This document shows, piece by piece, positions 58,940 through 64,000 of a stretch of 64,000 nucleotides of DNA (positions are counted from its first letter, which is position 1; every line of letters starts with the position of its first letter). The notes beneath the pieces are model-generated. The model was not told where the DNA came from and did not search any database. It saw nothing but the letters and a program-made list of their open reading frames with translations. Where the stretch lies: contig NZ_JAIQYY010000020.1 in assembly GCF_020181035.1 (NCBI RefSeq), forward strand, positions 21,002 through 85,001. Direction: 5' to 3'. The stretch comes from Streptomyces sp. CoH27. Lineage in GTDB: Bacteria > Actinomycetota > Actinomycetes > Streptomycetales > Streptomycetaceae. The translations under genes and the position numbers were made by a program.

Positions 58940-59257
58940 ATGTCGACCGGATCGCAGCCCGCCGACGACCACATAGCGGTGTCCTTCAGCACGCTGCACG
59001 AACTCGCCGTCGAGCTGGAAGACATCCTCAAGAAGCTCAACGGCAAGCTCGACGACCTCTACGACCGTGTCGAGCCGGTCGTCCTGTCCTGGAAGGGCGA
59101 GGCCCGCGAGATCTTCGTCCAGAAACTCGACGAATGGGACCGCTCCGCCAAGGATCTCCAGGCGGCCCAGAAGTGGCTTCACGAGTACGTCACCACCGGC
59201 CACACCAACTACGCGGCCGCCCACAAGGCGGTTCTGCGAGGCTGGGGAGGGGCCTGA
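58940..59257 (+). CDS. WXG100-family protein, partner of the toxin
   Basis: A 105-residue helical hairpin: AVSFSTLHELAVELEDILKKLNGKLDDLYDRVEPV, the WXG variant LSWKGEA, and AREIFVQKLDEWDRSAKDLQAAQKWLHEYVTTGHTNY. This is the standard EsxB-like size. GGGGGA is 7 nt upstream. Its stop shares bases with the toxin start (TGATG at 59255-59259), so its translation is coupled to that of the toxin. A short inverted repeat CCTGCG/CGCAGG (58899-58904 and 58916-58921) lies between this gene and the first WXG100 gene and may set their ratio. Confidence 0.9.
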   Translation: MSTGSQPADDHIAVSFSTLHELAVELEDILKKLNGKLDDLYDRVEPVVLSWKGEAREIFVQKLDEWDRSAKDLQAAQKWLHEYVTTGHTNYAAAHKAVLRGWGGA

Positions 59258-61047
59258 TGGGAAGCCTTCCGAGCGATTCCGAACGTCAGCAGGAACGGGA
59301 GCAGCTCAAAACGGCGGCACCCGGCGCCAGCGGTGGATTCGAACTGAAACCGCAGCACCTTTACTACACCTCGGCCGTGGTGCGCGACGGGCAGTTCGAC
59401 TACGACAAGGGCGCGACGACGTTGGTGAACGCCCTCAATCAGTACAGCCAGTCGGCAGGCACGGGGGCGGGGCCCGATGCCTTCGCCAAGGCCTATATGC
59501 AGATCGCCGAGAAGTTCCTCCAGGCCTGGGCGGCCAGCGTGGTGAGTGTCGGCGGCGTCGCCGTCGGCCTGACCCTCACGGCCAACAACTACCAGGCGGC
59601 TGACTGGGCTTCGCGAGGCATGTACGGCCCCCCGCCCCGCCACACACCGCCCGTCGTCATCGACAAAGCGCCCGACTACGGGAAGATCAATGACATCAAA
59701 TGGTCCGGTACCGGACAGGACGCCGGCTCCTGGGCCATCTCCGGGGTGCTCGGTGAGATTCCGGACTTTCTCGCGAACATCATCCGGCCAGCCGTCGAGT
59801 ACGGGCTGAACCTCGGCAAGACCCATGAGATCACGCCGGGTGCCCGGGAGGACGATCTGAACGGAATGGCCACCGCGTGGCGGGAAGCCGGGAACACGGC
59901 GCTGAAGGCCGGCGACAACTTCACCTCAGCCATCAGCTACATCACCGCCCCGCACGGAAACAACGAATGGCAGAGCGCCATGAACGGGTTCTGCCAGTCG
60001 ATCTGGGGGACCACCGCCTGGGGCCGCAGCCGGAACGCGCAGGGACAGGTCGACACACAGGGCGGCCGCAGCTGGAAGACGGCAGGGGATGTGGCGCCCG
60101 CGCAGCGCAGACCAATCCTGGAGGTGCTGCACCACACCGCCGACACCCTGCAGAAGACGTGTGACGAGTTGGTCCAGGTCGCCCGGACCTGCCGGGAGAC
60201 AACCACCAATCTCGCCAAGCACGCCGCCGAGGAGATGGCGAAGGACCTGACCACCCGGCTCGACCCGCTCGAACTGCTCAAACTGGCGGCCACCGACATG
60301 TTCGGCGAACTGGTGATGGCCTTCCGCAGGCACATGGACCGGGCGGCCGCGGACCGCGCCGTCGAGATCTACCAGCAGAAGTTCAGCGAGGCCGCCTCCA
60401 CGCTCCTCGCGCTGGAATGGGAACTGGACGAGGCTCTCAGAAGCGCGCCCACCTTCGTCGCGGAGGACGCCAGGGCCGAGGCCTTCGGCATGCGAGCGCT
60501 CAACTCCTTCAAGAACGAGTACAAGTGGACCAATCCGGATGACACCAAGAACGGCGTCTACAAGATCGACCTGGCGAGCATGGAATGGCTCGGCGGCGGA
60601 CACACCCTCGACAAACACGTCGGCAAGACCGACGAACAGCTCGCTCAGCGCCTGCGTGACCAGGGCAATCCGCCCACGCAGTCCTGGCCGTACGGAAAAC
60701 CGAGCATCGGAGCGGCCTCGACCTTCGAAACCGTCGAAAGTGCCCAGGAACTGACCCAGTACAACATCGACCGGAATTCCGCGGAGATCACGGCGTGGCT
60801 GAAGGGCCCGCCGCCACCCACGAACAACAGCAGACCTGAGTCGTTCGACGGCACCGCGCCCAACGGGGAGTACAGCGGCCGGAGCGTCTCCAAGCAACCC
60901 ACCGACCCGAACGACCCGCAGAGCGGCTACAAGGACGGCGGTATGCAGGCCAAAGCCGTCAGGGTCAAGGGAATCAGGACCGTGCTTAAGTACGATGACC
61001 ACCTGAACCCGCCCTTCGTCGTCCTCACCTCCATGCCGATCCCCTGA
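59257..61047 (+). CDS. Type VII polymorphic toxin with C-terminal CdiA-CT type RNase A-like domain
   Basis: A 596-residue protein. The N-terminal and middle parts (about 1-400) are helical and typical of Streptomyces secreted ESX substrates (FDYDKGATTLVNALNQYSQSAGTGAGPDAFAKAYMQIAEKFLQAW, then VGLTLTANNYQAADWASRG). The C-terminal domain (about 440-596) has the layout of the bacterial RNase A-like toxin domain: GGHTLDKHVGKTDEQLAQRLRDQG, ASTFETVESAQELTQYNI, ITAWL, and VRTVLKYD... ending in FVVLTSMP. By alignment with the Yersinia CdiA-CT active site (His, Arg 11 residues later, and Thr-x-Tyr), His454, Arg465 and Thr591 are kept but Tyr is replaced by Met593. Coupled to a WXG100 gene, it is probably exported by type VII secretion and cleaves RNA in rival cells. 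Confidence 0.82.
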   Translation: MGSLPSDSERQQEREQLKTAAPGASGGFELKPQHLYYTSAVVRDGQFDYDKGATTLVNALNQYSQSAGTGAGPDAFAKAYMQIAEKFLQAWAASVVSVGGVAVGLTLTANNYQAADWASRGMYGPPPRHTPPVVIDKAPDYGKINDIKWSGTGQDAGSWAISGVLGEIPDFLANIIRPAVEYGLNLGKTHEITPGAREDDLNGMATAWREAGNTALKAGDNFTSAISYITAPHGNNEWQSAMNGFCQSIWGTTAWGRSRNAQGQVDTQGGRSWKTAGDVAPAQRRPILEVLHHTADTLQKTCDELVQVARTCRETTTNLAKHAAEEMAKDLTTRLDPLELLKLAATDMFGELVMAFRRHMDRAAADRAVEIYQQKFSEAASTLLALEWELDEALRSAPTFVAEDARAEAFGMRALNSFKNEYKWTNPDDTKNGVYKIDLASMEWLGGGHTLDKHVGKTDEQLAQRLRDQGNPPTQSWPYGKPSIGAASTFETVESAQELTQYNIDRNSAEITAWLKGPPPPTNNSRPESFDGTAPNGEYSGRSVSKQPTDPNDPQSGYKDGGMQAKAVRVKGIRTVLKYDDHLNPPFVVLTSMPIP

Positions 61048-61067
61048 CAGAACCACGAGAATCCGTG

Positions 61068-61637
61068 ATGAATCCGCCCACACAGCAGGAATGGGAAGCG
61101 GCAGCGCTGCGCCTGTTCGAGGACGAGTACGCTTTTGTGGCGACCGGACCGCGCGACCACACCGACTGGCGCACCGATGTCCTGGCCGTCATGGCACGCT
61201 CCTGTGGTGATCCACGCGGCTGGGTCACGCTGGACTGGGACAGCGAGGAGAATGCGGCAGATCCGGAACGGGGACATTCTTTTCCGTTCGTCGTCTCCAC
61301 TGAGAGCGGACTGGGGGACATTCTTCACGAGGTGGCACCCGAGTCGGCCGCACAGTTGCTTGTGGCCTTGACGGACGAGTGGTTTCAGGTGAAGAACATC
61401 CCCGACTTCTCGGACCGTAGAGAGGCATTGCTCAGCGATGCCCGCACACTGCTGAGCCGATATTCGCCAGGCTGCACGTTCCATACAACGGCTGGAAACG
61501 CGAGCGGCGACCCGAATGCCGACTTCTTCCATTCCGTCACCGGTGGCCTCGGCGTCACCGACTACATGTCGGACCTCGGGCTCATTGCCGTCTCGTCGGC
61601 GGAAGTCGGCGTCTTCTGGCGATTCAACACCTACTGA
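61068..61637 (+). CDS. Putative immunity protein for the RNase A-like toxin
   Basis: A 189-residue acidic cytosolic protein directly downstream (20 bp) of the toxin on the same strand. I recognise no family. It has a pattern of helices and Trp/Asp/Glu-rich segments (WEAAALRLFEDEYAFVATGPRDHTDWRTDVLAVMARS, WVTLDWDSEENAADPERGH, LVALTDEWFQVKNIPDFSDRREAL) and no signal or membrane segment. The position and acidity are those of an immunity protein neutralising the toxin. Start is ATG 61068; GTG 61065 is equivalent. Confidence 0.55.
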   Translation: MNPPTQQEWEAAALRLFEDEYAFVATGPRDHTDWRTDVLAVMARSCGDPRGWVTLDWDSEENAADPERGHSFPFVVSTESGLGDILHEVAPESAAQLLVALTDEWFQVKNIPDFSDRREALLSDARTLLSRYSPGCTFHTTAGNASGDPNADFFHSVTGGLGVTDYMSDLGLIAVSSAEVGVFWRFNTY

Positions 61638-61656
61638 TCCGACGGAGCCGAGGCCT

Positions 61657-61956
61657 GTGCGTACCCGAAGTTCCACCTACCCCGACCGCGAATCCGCCCA
61701 ATGGGCCACCCAGCAGGTCGTCTCCGCGAACGAGCAGCTCATCCACCGCTGGCTCGCTCAGTCCACGCGCCCCCGCCTGACCATCGAGGCCTCCTGGCCG
61801 TCCCGGTCCGAGCCGGTCGGCCGAGTGCTGTTGCAGGCGATGATGCTGGCCGGCCGGGAGCCGGTCGACGTGCACGCGGCCAGGGTGATCCTCAAGCGGG
61901 ACACCTCCCGCCCGCACGGCTTCGCCGTCCACGCCACGTTCCCGATCTACCTGTAG
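61657..61956 (+). CDS. Orphan, truncated RNase A-like toxin C-terminal module
   Basis: A 99-residue stand-alone fragment homologous to the second part of the toxin domain: RSSTYPDRESAQWATQQVV aligns with ASTFETVESAQELTQYNI of the main toxin. Helix NEQLIHRWL aligns with SAEITAWL, and ARVILKRDTSRPHGFAVHATFPI with IRTVLKYD...PFVVLTSMPI. The first third with His and Arg is absent and no export domain precedes it. The Thr is Ala93 and the Tyr is Phe95 by this alignment, so it is probably inactive. Such orphan modules serve as a reservoir for recombination into the main toxin. Start GTG 61657, in a compact series of same-strand genes. Confidence 0.7.
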   Translation: MRTRSSTYPDRESAQWATQQVVSANEQLIHRWLAQSTRPRLTIEASWPSRSEPVGRVLLQAMMLAGREPVDVHAARVILKRDTSRPHGFAVHATFPIYL

Positions 61957-61978
61957 CGACCTGTAGAGGCTGACGACC

Positions 61979-62659
61979 GTGCCCCTGAGCCCCCTAGAAC
62001 ACGACCGCCGCTACGGCGAACTCGACCATGTGATGCGTGCCTACCTTGGTCAGCCTGCGGACGACACCCCGGAGCGGCCCGGCCAGGCCCTCACCGCCTA
62101 CCTCCGCCACACCTGGCACCAGCGCCCCTGGGCGCTCGCCATCGCGGAACGGCAACTGCGGGACTACGCCGACAACCCACCGGGACGGCTCCGGCTGCGC
62201 CTCGGCGAGTTCTACGCCATCCCCGACGTCGGCCTGCCCGAAGCCGACATCCAGCCGTGGCTGAACTGCCTCGCGGACCACATCAGGCACAGCATCGACA
62301 CCGGCGAAGTACCGCCCCCGGCCGCCCCCACCACCCACTGGGAGTGGCACGCCCGCTTCCCCGAACTCGGCCAGTTCCTCGGCGGCTGGTTCTCACAGGA
62401 CATGCCGGACGAGTTCGACGACCACGATGCCGCGGTCGACGACTACCGGACCTCCACCGACCCCCAGCTCGTAGCCCGGCTCGTCGGTGAACTCCACGAG
62501 CTGCTCGCCCTGGACCTGGACGAGTCCGACTACGCCCTCGCCGTCGCCGAACTGGGCATGGAAGTCGACGCACCGGCGCCGTACTCGCCCAGTGGCTGGC
62601 TGGCGCGGATCGCCGGGCGGCTTGCCACACCACGTGCCGACTACGGCCCCTCCGTCTGA
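61979..62659 (+). CDS. Two-module CdiI-type immunity protein
   Basis: A 226-residue cytosolic protein starting at GTG 61979, 22 bp after the orphan module. The second half (about 115-215) matches the CdiI_2-type immunity family: FPELGQFLGGWFSQDMPDEFDDHDAAVDDYRTSTDPQLVARLVGELHELLALDLDESDYALAVAELGMEVDAP. The first half (YGELDHVMRAYLGQPADDTPERPGQALTAYLRHTWHQRPWALAIAERQLRDYADNP) resembles the start of a second contact-dependent inhibition immunity unit. It is probably the cognate immunity of the orphan module or of an earlier toxin version. Confidence 0.75.
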   Translation: MPLSPLEHDRRYGELDHVMRAYLGQPADDTPERPGQALTAYLRHTWHQRPWALAIAERQLRDYADNPPGRLRLRLGEFYAIPDVGLPEADIQPWLNCLADHIRHSIDTGEVPPPAAPTTHWEWHARFPELGQFLGGWFSQDMPDEFDDHDAAVDDYRTSTDPQLVARLVGELHELLALDLDESDYALAVAELGMEVDAPAPYSPSGWLARIAGRLATPRADYGPSV

Positions 62660-62669
62660 GCAGATCGAA

Positions 62670-62911
62670 GTGCCTCGCCACAAGGATGAGTTGACACCGG
62701 TGGCGAAACGACTGGCCCAGCCCGGACGCGTCTACGTCCGCTCGGTACGGCTGCCGGTGACGTCCGGTGGCATGAAGCGGGGTGCGGGCCGCTGCCGCCG
62801 CCGAAATGCGCACTCGTCGACGGCCTTGTCACCGGCACCGACGGCCACCGGTTCATCGCGCTGATTCAGGTCGGCGAAGACCGACTTCCTTTCCGGTGTC
62901 TGCCGTTTTAG
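62670..62911 (+). pseudogene. Frameshifted remnant of an unidentified small gene
   Basis: Two protein-like stretches lie in different frames: VPRHKDELTPVAKRLAQPG followed by RVYVRSVRLPVTSGGMKRG (ending near 62790), then ALVDGLVTGTDGHRF followed by IALIQVGEDRLPFRCLPF with a stop at 62909-62911. Together they look like one frameshifted short protein. I do not recognise it. Apart from this and the inverted repeat that follows, the 341-bp gap before the BRO-N gene holds nothing I can support. Confidence 0.3.
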
Positions 62912-62914
62912 ACA

Positions 62915-62938
62915 AGCTTCACCCTCAATCGTGAAGCT
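62915..62938. promoter_or_regulatory. Inverted repeat AGCTTCAC-N8-GTGAAGCT
   Basis: A perfect 8-bp dyad with an 8-nt spacer, 63 bp upstream of the BRO-N gene, in an AT-richer region with -10-like hexamers (CATATTC at about 62947-62959). It could be an operator of this phage-type gene or a terminator for the remnant ahead of it. Confidence 0.45.
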
Positions 62939-63000
62939 CCCGTATTCAGTTGGCATATTCGGTTTGCCCCGCTCTACGTTCCGGAGCGGAGGTGGTTCAC

Positions 63001-63975
63001 ATGATCGAACCCAGCAAGCAGCCCGACTCGTCCCACCGGCACGAGGCGATCGACGTCAGCGACTTCGTGTACGCGGCGACAGGGGCGCGCGTCCGCCGGC
63101 TGACGATGCCGGACGGGACCCACTGGTTCCCGGCGGTGGATGTGTGCAAGGAACTCGGGCACACCAACACGCAGAAGGCGCTCTCCGACCATGTTCCCGA
63201 AGAGCATCGAGAGTGTCTTGAGACCCTAACTGGAGGTTACGGTCTCAGCATTCCCGCAGGTAGGGAGTGGCGCCGAGACCTGAATGTCATCTCTCTCCAA
63301 GGTCTCATCCTCCTCGTCAACGCCTGCACCAAGCCCGCCTGCGCCCCCTTCAAGCAGTGGGCCGCCGAGGTGATCGAGACGGTCCAGCGGGAGGGTTCCT
63401 ACACCTTGGAAGAGGCCGAGGTGCAGCCCGCCGACCCCGGTGCTCCCATCGCCTACGCCATGCCGGAACAGGTGGCGGAAGCCATCGTCCGGCTGGAGAC
63501 GCACAACCTTCAGCTGGACGAGGAGCTCGCGAACGGACAGCGCGAATCGATCGCGCTGCAAAGGGAGATGCTGACCGTCCAGAGGGAGACTCTGGCCACG
63601 CAGAAGGCCACCCTCGCCGTGCAACAGGCCATGGTCCGGGCCATGGAACGCATCGCGGACCGGTTCGACACTCTCGTCCTCGACGTGCGGAGGCCCGGCC
63701 GTCACCTCGCAGCGCCGCGCACCACCGAATCCGTCCTGGCCGACTGGCGGCAGCGGCTGTCCGTGACGGAGGACGTGTGGACGGTCGCCGTCGTGATCGC
63801 CCCCGTCCTCGTCGAAAAGGGCGAGCTACGCGAGCCCCTCGAATCCATCGCGGCCCGTACGGGTCTCTCGGTGCGGCGCGTCAACGAGTGTCTGCGGCTG
63901 CTGCGCCGGCACGCCTGTATCCGCTCCCGGGGCGGGGCCGAGGACGGTGCGCCGGTGTACGTGCTGAACCAGTGA
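63001..63975 (+). CDS. BRO-N/phage antirepressor-like protein
   Basis: A 324-residue protein. The BRO-N domain (about 18-135) has the pattern DVSDFVYAATGARVRRLTMPDGTHWFPAVDVCKELGHTNTQKALSDHVPEEH through RRDLNVISLQGLILLVNACTKPACAPFKQWAAEVIETVQREGSY, as in phage antirepressors and baculovirus BRO proteins. A coiled coil of repeated QRE/QREML units lies at about 160-215. The C-terminal approximately 85 residues (SVTEDVWTVAVVIAPVLVEKGELREPLESIAARTGLSVRRVNECLRLLRRHACIRSR) form a winged helix. GGAGG is 7 nt before the ATG. Probably DNA-binding and phage-derived; common in Streptomyces genomes as single copies. Confidence 0.88.
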   Translation: MIEPSKQPDSSHRHEAIDVSDFVYAATGARVRRLTMPDGTHWFPAVDVCKELGHTNTQKALSDHVPEEHRECLETLTGGYGLSIPAGREWRRDLNVISLQGLILLVNACTKPACAPFKQWAAEVIETVQREGSYTLEEAEVQPADPGAPIAYAMPEQVAEAIVRLETHNLQLDEELANGQRESIALQREMLTVQRETLATQKATLAVQQAMVRAMERIADRFDTLVLDVRRPGRHLAAPRTTESVLADWRQRLSVTEDVWTVAVVIAPVLVEKGELREPLESIAARTGLSVRRVNECLRLLRRHACIRSRGGAEDGAPVYVLNQ

Positions 63976-64000
63976 GCGTCTGAAGAAACAGAGAGGGCGG

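Noticed and set aside
62660..64000. Integration site with tRNA gene next to the BRO-N gene
   Set aside because: No tRNA-like sequence, integrase or flanking direct repeats could be found inside the window.

Overview
The window is high-GC actinobacterial DNA and almost certainly comes from a Streptomyces chromosome. Codons end in G or C, GTG/TTG starts and ATGA overlaps are common, and the gene set is typical of the genus: SpoIIE-type PP2C phosphatases, XRE-TPR and XRE-cupin regulators, DUF1648/GntR and DUF6458 genes, a mycothiol-type maleylpyruvate isomerase fold and WXG100 proteins. I saw no rRNA, tRNA, CRISPR array or intact insertion sequence.

Layout. 1-6.5 kb: end of a PucR-type regulator, a truncated Tat-exported lyase, a membrane protein/winged-helix pair, an aquaglyceroporin, an SDR, a B3/B4 protein divergent from an XRE-cupin regulator over three phased direct repeats, a DUF6445 protein and a DUF4142 protein. 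6.6-14.2 kb: GH13 alpha-glucosidase, nucleoside hydrolase, and a short editing-less threonyl-tRNA synthetase preceded by a threonine-rich leader peptide and a strong hairpin (an apparent ribosome-mediated attenuator). Next come a lipoprotein, an alpha/beta hydrolase with Asn in the nucleophile elbow, and an XRE-TPR regulator. 14.3-28.2 kb: M20 amidohydrolase, secreted propeller/Ig protein, a SpoIIE phosphatase and neighbour, membrane proteins, a FUSC transporter, a VWA protein with a very long Ala/Glu/Pro/Thr linker, and metG. 28.3-33.9 kb: three secreted proteins (BNR/Ig protein, small Ig-like protein, PL1 pectate lyase) and a nucleotidyltransferase-like protein. 33.9-49.8 kb: aspS, a multidomain PAS-GAF-SpoIIE-HATPase phosphatase overlapping an AI-2E transporter in antisense, pirin, an SseB-like protein, a decapitated hydrolase fused in frame to the leader of an acyl-CoA dehydrogenase, M18 aminopeptidase, NHL-thioredoxin, cupin, GlxA-type AraC regulator, LURP-one protein and a nitrilase-family amidase. 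50-58.2 kb: maleylpyruvate isomerase-like protein, GntR-MFS operon, DD-carboxypeptidase, GntR-DUF1648 operon, a secreted protein and a MurJ paralogue.

The accessory core is 58.4-64 kb. Two WXG100 genes feed directly (TGATG overlap) into a 596-aa protein whose C-terminus reads as a CdiA-CT type RNase A-like toxin. An unrecognised, probable immunity gene follows. Then comes a 99-aa stand-alone, N-terminally truncated second copy of the toxin domain, and a two-module immunity protein of the CdiI type. I read this as a type VII secretion polymorphic toxin locus with an orphan toxin/immunity cassette. A frameshifted remnant and a phage-type BRO-N antirepressor gene flank it.

Two points deserve most attention: the toxin/orphan-module array, where the key C-terminal Tyr of the RNase A fold is replaced in both copies, and the Thr leader in front of the short ThrRS.
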